DNA from: Lineus longissimus
Taxonomy: Eukaryota > Nemertea > Pilidiophora > Heteronemertea > Lineidae
Reading direction: 5' to 3'
Length of the DNA stretch: 64,000 nucleotides
Assembly: GCF_910592395.1 (NCBI RefSeq)
Contig: NC_088321.1
Location: forward strand, 9,302,001-9,366,000
Shown one piece after another: positions 13,401 through 25,900 of this stretch (its first letter is position 1; the number at the start of each line of letters is the position of its first letter). Made by a program: the position numbers and the translations under genes. The notes under the pieces were generated by a model that saw nothing but the letters and a program-made list of their open reading frames with translations, was not told the DNA's origin and did no database searches.

Positions 13401-14215
13401 TGTTATTATAAATAAAGATTTAGGCTTATAATTTTACCACTGATAAAAATAATGTAAGATCTACGCAGAAACTGTAAAAGTCTAAGAGACAATCATGCCC
13501 AACGGTATAAATCAGCCTCAAGTGACTGATGCCTACCTGTAACCAGCTACAGGTGACCGATAGCGACATTAGGAGATGTAACCAGCTACAGGTGACCAAT
13601 AGCGACATTAGAAGATCAACCAGATCGCTTGGATTTATCAACTGCGAAGGCATCTTAAAGCCTTAGACGCTATATTTCCATCAACCAAATTTCAGGATGC
13701 GCAGCGTTATGTATGTCCAGGTTATGTCCTAAATTTAGTATTTCTGGTTTAAACTAAAAGTATGGACTTATTGCCCCTTTAAGAGTCACTACAGTACCTT
13801 CATGTCAACGGGTTAACAGTGAAATTGCTTCTTTTATCAAACTTGCATTGTTTACATCCGTCTTATTCAAGTGAACCGTACCCCAATACAAAGGACAATA
13901 CTCCACATAATAGTCTGGTAAAACATATATCACATGCTACAATATAAGATGTTATATATGATTGGCTCACTAAGGCAAAGGAGGCGGCGCCTGCAAGCAC
14001 GTGGCACGGGAAAAACATATTTATGGTACAAATAAATTAATCAAAATCAATCAAAGAATGATCTTTCATAAACATTGGAAGGGGATAAATTATATTTCAG
14101 ATTTACAAAGACCAGACAAAACAGTGATACCTTTCGAATCACTGGGACTAAAAGCAACCGAATGGTTCAAATGGAGAGGTTAATGGATGTTATTATAAAT
14201 AAAGATTTAGGCTTA

Positions 14216-14269
14216 GACTTTTACAGTTTCTGCGTAGATCTTACATTATTGTAATCAGTGTTAAAAGTC
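14216..14269 (-). repeat. 54-bp micro-inversion, copy 4
   Basis: Same inversion in the unit anchored at 14001. It lies exactly 5,610 bp from copy 3 and was therefore carried by the tandem 5,610-bp duplication. Confidence 0.88.
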
Positions 14270-15297
14270 TTAGAGACAATCATGCCCAACGGTATAAATC
14301 AGCCTCAAGTGACTGATGCCTACCTGTAACCAGCTACAGGTGACCGATAGCGACATTATGAGATGTAACCAGCTACAGGTGACCAATAGCGACATTAGGA
14401 GATGTAACCAGCTACAGGTGACCAATAGCGACATTAGAAGATCAACCAGATCGCTTGGATTTATAAACTGCGAAGGCATCTTAAAGCCTTAGACGCTATA
14501 TTTCCATCAACCAAATTTCAGGATGCGCAGCGTTATGTATGTCCAGGTTATGTCCTAAATTTAGTATTTCTGGTTTAAACTAAAAAAGTATGGACTTATT
14601 GCCCCTTTAAGAGTCACTACAGTACCTTCATGTCAACGGGTTAACAGTGAAATTGCTTCTTTTATCAAACTTGCATTGTTTACATCCGTCTTATTCAAGT
14701 GAACCGTACCCCAATACAAAGGACAATACTCCACATAATAGTCTGGTAAAACATATATCACATGCTACAATATAAGATGTCATATATGATTGGCTCACTA
14801 AGGCAAAGGAGGCGGCGCCTGCAAGCACGCGGTTCGGGAAAAACATATTTATGGTACAAATAAATTAATCAAAATCAATCAAAGAATGATCTTTCATAAA
14901 CATTGGAAAGGGATAAATTATATTTCAGATTTACAAAGACCAGACAAAACAGTGATACCTTTTGAATCACTGGGACTAAAAGCAACCGAATGGTTCAAAT
15001 GGAGAGGTTAATGGATGTTATTATAAATAAAGATTTAGGCTTATAATTTTAACACTGATAACAATAATGTAAGATCTACGCAGAAACTGTAAAAGTCTAA
15101 GAGACAATCATGCCCAACGGTATAAATCAGCCTCAAGTGACTGATGCCTACCTGTAACCAGCTACAGGTGACCGATAGTGACATTATGAGATGTAACCAG
15201 CTACAGGTGACCAATAGCGACATTAGGAGATGTAACCAGCTACAGGTGACCGATAGCGACATTAGAAGATCAACCAGATCGCTTGGATTTATAAACT

Positions 15298-16059
15298 CAT
15301 TACCAGCTATTGCGGGCCTAGCCAATTAAGCCAATTAGTGCACCTGCTTAATTGGTCCTGGCAAGCCTAATGGAAAATGCATAGGAAATATCAATAAAGT
15401 TGGCTTTTTGGGCGGGGTGTTAAAATAATCCCAACTCCCGACTTCTGACACAATTCTATATATGTCTAGGTATTTACTGGCAAAATTTGGAGTGATTTGG
15501 ATGGAAATTCGATGTGTCCATCTATAGGTTGAAAATTTTGGTAAATCTGTAATGCTTCACTCGTAGCCCGTAGTGTAAATTCCTGAGAAAGTGGGTTTTG
15601 GGGGCTTTTCTAGCTGCGCTAGCTCCGAAACTATACATTTGATACAAACTCCCGACTTCAGACGTGGTTGATATAACTCTTAGGATTATATTCCCAAGAT
15701 TTCAGCTTTATTGGAGAAAAATTCATAGTGTCCATAGGGGGGTTGAAAATTGGAGGATTTTCAATTTTTTTCCCAACAAATATGCGAAAAATATTACTTT
15801 TCACCTAGAATTAATCAAAATTTCGCAAACTATCATAAAGTACTTCCTTGCAACAATCATTTGTGAAGCTTTCAAAACTTTTGGCTGATTTATTTGACCC
15901 TAAATCAGCAAAAACCAAACATTTTAGTGTTTGTATGCACCAATGCACAGGAGGCTAATTGCCAGATTAATTCACACCTTTCCAATCTCAAACAATAGGA
16001 ATGATGGAGTCTCCCTCTATTCAAAACAGAGTGTGCTAGGCCCGCAATAGCTGGTAATG
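15298..16059. mobile_element. 762-bp non-autonomous element, copy 2
   Basis: Same element at the same position in its satellite unit, 5,610 bp from copy 1. It was therefore copied by segmental duplication and does not represent an independent insertion. Terminal repeats are intact at both ends. Confidence 0.85.
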
Positions 16060-18608
16060 TGCGAAGGCATCTTAAAGCCTTAGACGCTATATTTCCATCA
16101 ACCAAATTTCAGGATGCGCAGCGTTATGTATGTCCAGGTTATGTCCTAAATTTAGTATTTCTGGTTTAAACTAAAAGTATGGACTTATTGCCCCTTTAAG
16201 AGTCACTACAGTACCTTCATGTCAACGGGTTAACAGTGAAATTGCTTCTTTTATCAAACTTGCATTGTTTACATCCGTCTTATTCAAGTGAACCGTACCC
16301 CAATACAAAGGACAATACTCCACATAATAGTCTGGTGAAACATATATCATATGCTACAATATAAGATGTTATATATGATTGGCTCACTAAGGCAAAGGAG
16401 GCGGCGCCTGCAAGCACGTGGCTCGGGAAAAACATATTTATGGTACAAATAAATTAATCAAAATCAATCAAAGAATGATCTTTCATAAACATTGGAAGGG
16501 GATAAATTATATTTCAGATTTACAAAGACCAGACAAAACAGTGATACCTTTTGAATCACTGGGACTAAAAGCAACCGAATGGTTCAAATGGAGAGGTTAA
16601 TGGATGTTATTATAAATAAAGATTTAGGCTTATAATTTTAACACTGATAACAATAATGTAAGATCTACGCAGAAACTGTAAAAGTCTAAGAGACAATCAT
16701 GCCCAACGGTATAAATCAGCCTCAAGTGACTGATGCCTACCTGTAACCAGCTACAGGTGACCGATAGCGACATTAGGAGATGTAACCAGCTACAGGTGAC
16801 CAATAGCGACATTAGAAGATCAACCAGATCGCTTGGATTTATAAACTGCGAAGGCATCTTAAAGCCTTAGACGCTATATTTCCATCAACCAAATTTCAGG
16901 ATGCGCAGCGTTATGTGTGTCCAGGTTATGTCCTAAATTTAGTATTTCTGGTTTAAACTAAAAGTATGGACTTATTGCCCCTTTAAGAGTCACTACAGTA
17001 CCTTCATGTCAACGGGTTAACAGTGAAATTGCTTCTTTTATCAAACTTGCATTGTTTACATCCGTCTTATTCAAGTGAACCGTACCCCAATACAAAGGAC
17101 AATACTCCACATAATAGTCTGGTAAAACATATATCACATGCTACAATATAAGATGTTATATATGATTGGTTCACTAAGGCAAAGGAGGCGGCGCCTGCAA
17201 GCACGTGGCTCGGGAAAAACATATTTATGGTACAAATAAATTAATCAAAATCAATCAAAGAATGATCTTTCATAAACATTGGAAGGGGATAAATTATATT
17301 TCAGATTTACAAAGACCAGACAAAACAGTGATACCTTTTGAATCACTGGGACTAAAAGCAACCGAATGGTTCAAATGGAGAGGGTTAATGGATGTTATTA
17401 TAAATAAAGATTTAGGCTTATAATTTTAACACTGATAACAATAATGTAAGATCTACGCAGAAACTGTAAAAGTCTAAGAGACAATCATGCCCAACGGTAT
17501 AAATCAGCCTCAAGTGACTGATGCCTACCTGTAATCAGCTACAGGTGACCGATAGCGACATTAGGAGATCAACCAGATCGCTTGGATTTATAAACTGCGA
17601 AGTCATCTTAAAGCCTTAGGCGCTATATTTCCATTAACCAAATTTCAGGTAGCGCAGCGTTATGTGTGTCCAAGTTATGTCCTAAATTTAGTATTTCTGG
17701 TTTAAACTAAAAGTATGGACTTTCATGTATCATGTTCAGGTGTCTAAGATAAGTCAGACTTTTCTTTTCAATGTATTTCAAGCAACATCAAAGTGCACGA
17801 ACGTTCAGTTCTAAGTTCAGAAATAACATAGACAATTTAGAAAGGGAGATGTCTAACAGACAGTCATGCCCAACGGTATAAATCAGCCTCAAGTTACTGA
17901 TGCCTACCTGTAATCAGCTACAGGTGACCGATAGCGACATTAGGAGATCAACCGGACTGGTGAAGCCAGTAGATCGCTTGGATTTATAAACGGCGAAGGC
18001 ATCTTGAAGCCATAGACGCTATATTTCCATCAACCAAATTTCAGGTTGCGCAGCGTTATGTATGTCAAGGTTATGTCGTAAATTTAGTATTTCTGGTTTA
18101 AACTAAAAGTATGGACTTTCATGTATCATGTTCAGATGTCTAAGATAAGTCAGACTTTTCTTTTCAACGTGTTTCAAGCCACATCAAAGTGCACGAACGT
18201 TCAGTTCTAAGTTCAGAAATAACATAGACAATTTAGAAAGGGAGATGTAGTGTAATCCCTATTGCCCCTTTAAGAGTCACTACAGTACCTTCATGTCAAC
18301 GGGTTAACAGTGTAATTGCTTCTTTAATCAAACTTGCATTGTTTACATCTGTCTTATTCAAGTGAACCGTAACCCCAATCCAGCAAAAGACTATACTTCC
18401 ACATAATAGTCTGGTAAATCATACATCACATGCTACAATATAAGATGTCATATGATTGGCTCACTAAGGCAAAGGAGGCGGCGCCTCCAAGCACGTGGCT
18501 CAGGAAAAACATATTTATGGTACAATAAATTAATCAAAATTAATCAAAGAATGATCTTTTATAAACATTGGAAGGAAATTTATGGTACAATAAATTAATC
18601 AAAATTAA

Positions 18609-18897
18609 AACAGAGTTTAAAAGTAAAACAGAGTTTTCCATCTCCTACACTAGTTGCCGGCCAAGGCTAAGGAGGCCAGTCTCCCCCGGAGAACTTTCTC
18701 CACTGCCCAAGGTGACTAGTCACTTGTGTGTCTGGTCGCCTGGGTGTCTAGTTTCCACTAGGCTATGCTAGTGGAGAACTAGATGGCCGTTGGCTCTAGA
18801 TGAGCTCATCCGCCCTGTGTGACTAGTCACCCACCTGAGACAGGTGGCACTGGCTTACAGGTTACCAGTGGCAGGTAGCTAACCTGACCTGACATTA
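18609..18897. repeat. GC-rich palindrome-rich block inserted in the satellite (first of 24 copies)
   Basis: This roughly 289-bp block interrupts the LINE-like segment between 'aaaattaa' and 'aatcaaagaatg'. It is far richer in GC than its surroundings. It contains perfect 12-bp palindromes GTGACTAGTCAC at 18,712-18,723 and 18,819-18,830, and GATGAGCTCATC at 18,799-18,810. It also has hairpins TCCACTAG/CTAGTGGA around GCTATG and CCACCTG/CAGGTGG around AGA. The same block occurs once in every array B unit, and is absent from array A and from the solitary unit at 55,834. It may be a small foldback element or a structured RNA sequence. I do not recognise a family, and I see no convincing tRNA-type promoter boxes. 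Confidence 0.8.
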
Positions 18898-18923
18898 AAT
18901 CAAAGAATGATCTTTTATAAACA

Positions 18924-19139
18924 TTGGAAGGAAATTTATGGTACAATGAATTAATCAAAATTAATCAAAGAATGATCTTTTATAAACCTTGGAAGGAAGT
19001 AGGGATAAATTATATTTCAGATTTACTTAGACCTGACAAAACAGTGATACCTTTTGAATCACTGGGACTGAAAGCAACCGAATGGTTCAAATGGAGAGGG
19101 TTAATGGATGTTATTATAAATAAAGATTTGGGCTTATAA
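18924..19139 (+). pseudogene. LINE reverse transcriptase C-terminal-like fragment in satellite B (representative)
   Basis: The frame reads NLWYNELIKINQRMIFYKPW and then VGINYISDLLRPDKTVIPFE, ending with WFKWRGLMDVI. This is a fuller version of the L1/Tx1-like C-terminal pattern, including the upstream 'L-W-Y-N-x-x-I-K-I-N' block. It recurs with few substitutions after each of the 24 GC blocks. The front half (LWYN...IKI) is also present just before each GC block, so the block insertion was accompanied by local duplication. It is a non-functional fragment. Confidence 0.62.
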
Positions 19140-19187
19140 TTTTAACACTGATAACAACAATGTAATATCTACGCAGAAACCGTAGAA

Positions 19188-19566
19188 GTCTAAGAGACAA
19201 TCATGCCCAACGGTATAAATCAGCCTCAAGTGACTGATGCCTACCTGTAATCAGCTACAGGTGACCGATAGCGACATTAGGAGATCAACCAGATCGCTTG
19301 GATTTATAAACTGCGAAGTCATCTTAAAGCCTTAGGCGCTATATTTCCATTAACCAAATTTCAGGTAGCGCAGCGTTATGTGTGTCCAAGTTATGTCCTA
19401 AATTTAGTATTTCTGGTTTAAACTAAAAGTATGGACTTTCATGTATCATGTTCAGGTGTCTAAGATAAGTCAGACTTTTCTTTTCAACGTATTTCAGGCC
19501 ACATCAAAGTGCACGAACGTTCAGTTCTAAGTTCAGAAATAACATAGACAATTTAGAAAGGGAGAT
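19188..19566 (+). repeat. array B module alpha (379 bp), first clear copy
   Basis: Runs from 'gtctaagagacaatcatgcc' to 'gggagat'. Diagnostic variants are 'caagtgactg', 'cattaaccaaatttcagg', 'tgtgtccaagttatgtccta' and 'ttcaggtgtctaag'. It holds one hairpin sub-repeat. In the 1,320-bp units this module is retained and the beta module is missing. Confidence 0.85.
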
Positions 19567-19962
19567 GTCTAAGAGACAGTCATGCCCAACGGTATAAATC
19601 AGCCTCAAGTTACTGATGCCTACCTGTAATCAGCTACAGGTGACCGATAGCGACATTAGGAGATCAACCGGACTGGTGAAGCCAGTAGATCGTTTGGATT
19701 TATAAACGGCGAAGGCATCTTGAAGCCATAGACGCTATATTTCCATCAACCAAATTTCAGGTTGCGCAGCGTTATGTATGTCAAGGTTATGTCGTAAATT
19801 TAGTATTTCTGGTTTAAACTAAAAGTATGGACTTTCATGTATCATGTTCAGATGTCTAAGATAAGTCAGACTTTTCTTTTCAACGTGTTTCAAGCCACAT
19901 CAAAGTGCACGAACGTTCAGTTCTAAGTTCAGAAATAACATAGACAATTTAGAAAGGGAGAT
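19567..19962 (+). repeat. array B module beta (396 bp), first clear copy
   Basis: A diverged tandem copy of alpha with 17 extra bases around 'ggactggtgaagccagt'. Diagnostic variants are 'caagttactg', 'aaacggcgaaggcatcttga', 'tgtcaaggttatgtcg' and 'ttcagatgtctaag'. Unit lengths follow directly: 1,716 minus 396 gives 1,320 (beta lost), and 1,716 minus 379 gives 1,337. The 1,337-bp units begin with the alpha-type 'caagtgactg' and continue with the beta-type 17-bp insert, so they are alpha/beta hybrids. Confidence 0.85.
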
Positions 19963-22900
19963 GTAGTGTAATCCCTATTGCCCCTTTAAGAGTCACTACA
20001 GTACCTTCATGTCAACGGGTTAACAGTGTAATTGCTTCTTCAATCGAACTTGCATTGTTTACATCTGTCTTATTCAAGTGAACCGTACCCCCAATCCAGC
20101 AAAGGACAATACTTCCACATAATAGTCTGGTAAAACATACATCACATGCTACAATATAAGATGTCATATGATTGGCTCACTAAGGCAAAGGAGGCGGCGC
20201 CTCCAAGCACGTGGCTCAGGAAAAACATATTTATGGTACAATAAATTAATCAAAATTAATCAAAGAATGATCTTTTATAAACATTGGAAGGAAATTTATG
20301 GTACAATAAATTAATCAAAATTAAAACAGAGTTTAAAAGTAAAACAGAGTTTTCCATCTCCTACACTAGTTGCCGGCCAAGGCTAAGGAGGCCAGTCTCC
20401 CCCGGAGAACTTTCTCCACTGCCCAAGGTGACTAGTCACTTGTGTGTCTGGTCGCCTGGGTGTCTAGTTTCCACTAGGCTATGCTAGTGGAGAACTAGAT
20501 GGCCGTTGGCTCTAGATGAGCTCATCCGCCCTGTGTGACTAGTCACCCACCTGAGACAGGTGGCACTGGCTTACAGGTTACCAGTGGCAGGTAGCTAACC
20601 TGACCTGACATCAAATCAAAGAATGATCTTTTATAAACATTGGAAGGAAATTTATGGTACAATGAATTAATCAAAATTAATCAAAGAATGATCTTTTATA
20701 AACCTTGGAAGGAAGTAGGGATAAATTATATTTCAGATTTACTTAGACCTGACAAAACAGTGATACCTTTTGAATCACAGGGACTAAAAGCAACCGAATG
20801 GTTCAAATGGAGAGGGTTAATGGATGTTATTATAAATAAAGATTTGGGCTTATAATTTTAACACTGATAACAACAATGTAATATCTACGCAGAAACCGTA
20901 GAAGTCTAAGAGACAATCATGCCCAACGGTATAAATCAGCCTCAAGTGACTGATGCCTACCTGTAATCAGCTACAGGTGACCGATAGCGACATTAGGAGA
21001 TCAACCAGATTGCTTGGATTTATAAACTGCGAAGGCATCTTAAAGCCTTAGACGCTATATTTCCATTAACCAAATTTCAGGTAGCGCAGCGTTATGTGTG
21101 TCCAAGTTATGTCCTAAATTTAGTATTTCTGGTTTAAACTAAAAGTATGGACTTTCATGTATCATGTTCAGGTGTCTAAGATAAGTCAGACTTTTCTTTT
21201 CAACGTATTTCAGGCCACATCAAAGTGCACGAACGTTCAGTTCTAAGTTCAGAAATAACATAGACAATTTAGAAAGGGAGATGTCTAAGAGACAGTCATG
21301 CCCAACGGTATAAATCAGCCTCAAGTTACTGATGCCTACCTGTAATCAGCTACAGGTGACCGATAGCGACATTAGGAGATCAACCGGAGTGGTGAAGCCA
21401 GTAGATCGTTTGGATTTATAAACGGCGAAGGCATCTTGAAGCCATAGACGCTATATTTCCATCAACCAAATTTCAGGTTGCGCAGCGTTATGTATGTCAA
21501 GGTTATGTCGTAAATTTAGTATTTCTGGTTTAAACTAAAAGTATGGACTTTCATGTATCATGTTCAGATGTCTAAGATAAGTCAGACTTTTCTTTTCAAC
21601 GTGTTTCAAGCCACATCAAAGTGCACGAACGTTCAGTTCTAAGTTCAGAAATAACATAGACAATTTAGAAAGGGAGATGTCGTGTAATCCCTATTGCCCC
21701 TTTAAGAGTCACTACAGTACCTTCATGTCAACGGGTTAACAGTGTAATTGCTTCTTCAATCGAACTTGCATTGTTTACATCTGTCTTATTCAAGTGAACC
21801 GTACCCCCAATCCAGCAAAGGACAATACTTCCACATAATAGTCTGGTAAAACATACATCACATGCTACAATATAAGATGTCATATGATTGGCTCACTAAG
21901 GCAAAGGAGGCGGCGCCTCCAAGCACGTGGCTCAGGAAAAACATATTTATGGTACAATAAATTAATCAAAATTAATCAAAGAATGATCTTTTATAAACAT
22001 TGGAAGGAAATTTATGGTACAATAAATTAATCAAAATTAAAACAAAGTTTAAAAGTAAAACAGAGTTTTCCATCTCCTACACTAGTTGCCGGCCAAGGCT
22101 AAGGAGGCCAGTCTCCCCCGGACAACTTTCTCCACTGCCCAAGGTGACTAGTCACTTGTGTGTCTGGTCGCCTGGGTGTCTAGTTTCCACTAGGCTATGC
22201 TAGTGGAGAACTAGATGGCCGTTGGCTCTAGATGAGCTCATCCGCCCTGTGTGACTAGTCACCCATCTGAGACAGGTGGCACTGGCTTACAGGTTACCAG
22301 TGGCAGGTAGCTAACCTGACCTGACATCAAATCAAAGAATGATCTTTTATAAACATTGGAAGGAAATTTATGGTACAATGAATTAATCAAAATTAATCAA
22401 AGAATGATCTTTTATAAACCTTGGAAGGAAGTAGGGATAAATTATATTTCAGATTTACTTAGACCAGACAAAACAGTGATACCTTTTGAATCACAGGGAC
22501 TAAAAGCAACCGAATGGTTCAAATGGAGAGGGTTAATGGATGTTATTATAAATAAAGATTTGGGCTTATAATTTTAACACTGATAACAATAATGTAAGAT
22601 CTACGCAGAAACCGTAGAAGTCTAAGAGACAATCATGCCTAACGGTATATATCAGCCTCAAGTGACTGATGCCTACCTGTAATCAGCTACAGGTGACCGA
22701 TAGCGACATTAGGAGATCAACCAGATCGCTTGGATTTATAAACTGCGAAGGCATCTTAAAGCCTTAGACGCTATATTTCCATTAACCAAATTTCAGGTAG
22801 CGCAGCGTTATGTGTGTCCAGGTTATGTCCTAAATTTAGTATTTCTGGTTTAAACTAAAAGTATGGACTTTCATGTATCATGTTCAGGTGTCTAAGATAA

Positions 22901-25900
22901 GTCAGACTTTTCTTTTCAACGTATTTCAGGCCACATCAAAGTGCACGAACGTTCAGTTCTAAGTTCAGAAATAACATAGACAATTTAGAAAGGGAGATGT
23001 CTAAGAGACAGTCATGCCCAACGGTATAAATCAGCCTCAAGTTACTGATGCCTACCTGTAATCAGCTACAGGTGACCGATAGCGACATTAGGAGATCAAC
23101 CGGACTGGTGAAGCCAGTAGATCGTTTGGATTTATAAACGGCGAAGGCATCTTGAAGCCATAGACGCTATATTTCCATCAACCAAATTTCAGGTTGCGCA
23201 GCGTTATGTATGTCAAGGTTATGTCGTAAATTTAGTATTTCTGGTTTAAACTAAAAGTATGGACTTTCATGTATCATGTTCAGATGTCTAAGATAAGTCA
23301 GACTTTTCTTTTCAACGTGTTTCAAGCCACATCAAAGTGCACGAACATTCAGTTCTAAGTTCAGAAATAACATAGACAATTTAGAAAGGGAGATGTAGTG
23401 TAATCCCTATTGCCCCTTTAAGAGTCACTACAGTACCTTCATGTCAACGGGTTAACAGTGTAATTGCTTCTTCAATCGAACTTGCATTGTTTACATCTGT
23501 CTTATTCAAGTGAACCGTACCCCCAATCCAGCAAAGGACAATACTTCCACATAATAGTCTGGTAAAACATACATCACATGCTACAATATAAGATGTCATA
23601 TGATTGGCTCACTAAGGCAAAGGAGGCGGCGCCTCCAAGCACGTGGCTCAGGAAAAACATATTTATGGTACAATAAATTAATCAAAATTAATCAAAGAAT
23701 GATCTTTTATAAACATTGGAAGGAAATTTATGGTACAATAAATTAATCAAAATTAAAACAGAGTTTAAAAGTAAAACAGAGTTTTCCATCTCCTACACTA
23801 GTTGCCGGCCAAGGCTAAGGAGGCCAGTCTCCCCTGGAGAACTTTCTCCACTGCCCAAGGTGACTAGTCACTTGTGTGTCTGGTCGCCTGGGTGTCTAGT
23901 TTCCACTAGGCTATGCTAGTGGAAAACTAGATGGCCGTTGGCTCTAGATGAGCTCATCCGCCCTGTGTGACTAGTCACCCACCTGAGACAGGTGGCACTG
24001 GCTTACAGGTTACCAGTGGCAGGTAGCTAACCTGACCTGACATTAAATCAAAGAATGATCTTTTATAAACATTGGAAGGAAATTTATGGTACAATGAATT
24101 AATCAAAATTAATCAAAGAATGATCTTTTATAAACCTTGGAAGGAAGTAGGGATAAATTATATTTCAGATTTACTTAGACCTGACAAAACAGTGATACCT
24201 TTTGAATCACAGGGACTAAAAGCAACCGAATGGTTCAAATGGAGAGGGTTAATGGATGTTATCATAAATAAAGATTTGGGCTTATAATTTTAACACTGAT
24301 AACAACAATGTAATATCTACGCAGAAACCGTAGAAGTCTAAGAGACAATCATGCCCAACGGTATAAATCAGCCTCAAGTGACTGATGCCTACCTGTAATC
24401 AGCTACAGGTGACCGATAGCGACATTAGGAGATCAACCAGATTGCTTGGATTTATAAACTGCGAAGGCATCTTAAAGCCTTAGACGCTATATTTCCATTA
24501 ACCAAATTTCAGGTAGCGCAGCGTTATGTGTGTCCAAGTTATGTCCTAAATTTAGTATTTCTGGTTTAAACTAAAAGTATGGACTTTCATGTATCATGTT
24601 CAGGTGTCTAAGATAAGTCAGACTTTTCTTTTCAACGTATTTCAGGCCACATCAAAGTGCACGAACGTTCAGTTCTAAGTTCAGAAATAACATAGACAAT
24701 TTAGAAAGGGAGATGTCTAAGAGACAGTCATGCCCAACGGTATAAATCAGCCTCAAGTTACTGATGCCTACCTGTAATCAGCTACAGGTGACCGATAGCG
24801 ACATTAGGAGATCAACCGGACTGGTGAAGCCAGTAGATCGTTTGGATTTATAAACGGCGAAGGCATCTTGAAGCCATACACGCTATATTTCCATCAACCA
24901 AATTTCAGGTTGCGCAGCGTTATGTATGTCAAGGTAATGTCGTAAATTTAGTATTTCTGGTTTAAACTAAAAGTATGGACTTTCATGTATCATGTTCAGA
25001 TGTCTAAGATAAGTCAGACTTTTCTTTTCAACGTGTTTCAAGCCACATCAAAGCGCACGAACGTTCAGTTCTAAGTTCAGAAATAACATAGACAATTTAG
25101 AAAGGGAGATGTCGTGTAATCCCTATTGCCCCTTTAAGAGTCACTACAGTACCTTCATGTCAACGGGTTAACAGTGTAATTGCTTCTTCAATCGAACTTG
25201 CATTGTTTACATCTGTCTTATTCAAGTGAACCGTACCCCCAATCCAGCAAAGGACAATACTTCCACATAATAGTCTGGTAAAACATACATCACATGCTAC
25301 AATATAAGATGTCATATGATTGGCTCACTAAGGCAAAGGAGGCGGCGCCTCCAAGCACGTGGCTCAGGAAAAACATATTTATGGTACAATAAATTAATCA
25401 AAATTAATCAAAGAATGATCTTTTATAAACATTGGAAGGAAATTTATGGTACAATAAATTAATCAAAATTAAAACAGAGTTTAAAAGTAAAACAGAGTTT
25501 TCCATCTCCTACACTAGTTGCCGGCCAAGGCTAAGGAGGCCAGTCTCCCCCGGAGAACTTTCTCCACTGCCCAAGGTGACTAGTCACTTGTGTGTCTGGT
25601 CGCCTGGGTGTCTAGTTTCCACTAGGCTATGCTAGTGGAGAACTAGATGGCCGTTGGCTCTAGATGAGCTCATCCGCCCTGTGTGACTAGTCACCCACCT
25701 GAGACAGGTGGCACTGGCTTACAGGTTACCAGTGGCAGGTAGCTAACCTGACCTGACATCAAATCAAAGAATGATCTTTTATAAACATTGGAAGGAAATT
25801 TATGGTACAATGAATTAATCAAAATTAATCAAAGAATGATCTTTTATAAACCTTGGAAGGAAGTAGGGATAAATTATATTTCAGATTTACTTAGACCTGA

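Larger units (their letters stand above)
11250..16859 (+). repeat. 5,610-bp tandem duplication, right copy
   Basis: Near-identical second copy of 5,640-11,249 by spot comparison across the block. The absence of visible differences at the places compared implies a very recent duplication, or an assembly duplication. Confidence 0.85.
873..17530 (+). repeat. satellite array A, 788/828-bp units
   Basis: Nineteen tandem units can be counted by the junction that precedes the LINE-like segment, at 1140, 1928, 2715, 3543, 4371, 5159, 5987, 6815, 7603, 8391, 9219, 10808, 11597, 12425, 13213, 14001, 14829, 16418 and 17205. Spacing is 787-789 or 826-828 bp, except 1,589 bp where a 762-bp element is inserted. 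Each unit contains, in order: a 'tttagtatttctgg' head; about 240 bp including 'gcccctttaagagtcac'; a GC-rich 'aggaggcggcgcct' patch; a LINE-like segment of about 200 bp; two or three 39-bp hairpin sub-repeats; and a tail ending 'ccaggttatgtcctaaat'. A second level of order is visible: units from 3,504 recur at 5,948 (2,444 bp = 828+828+788). The short open frames on both strands recur with the unit and carry stop codons and indels, so they are not genes. The change to array B is gradual between about 17,530 and 17,720. Confidence 0.95.

Noticed and set aside
18568-18771. Recurring 67-codon plus-strand frames in array B
   Set aside because: The frame is the front of the LINE-like fragment running into the inserted GC-rich block. 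It has no independent coding signal.
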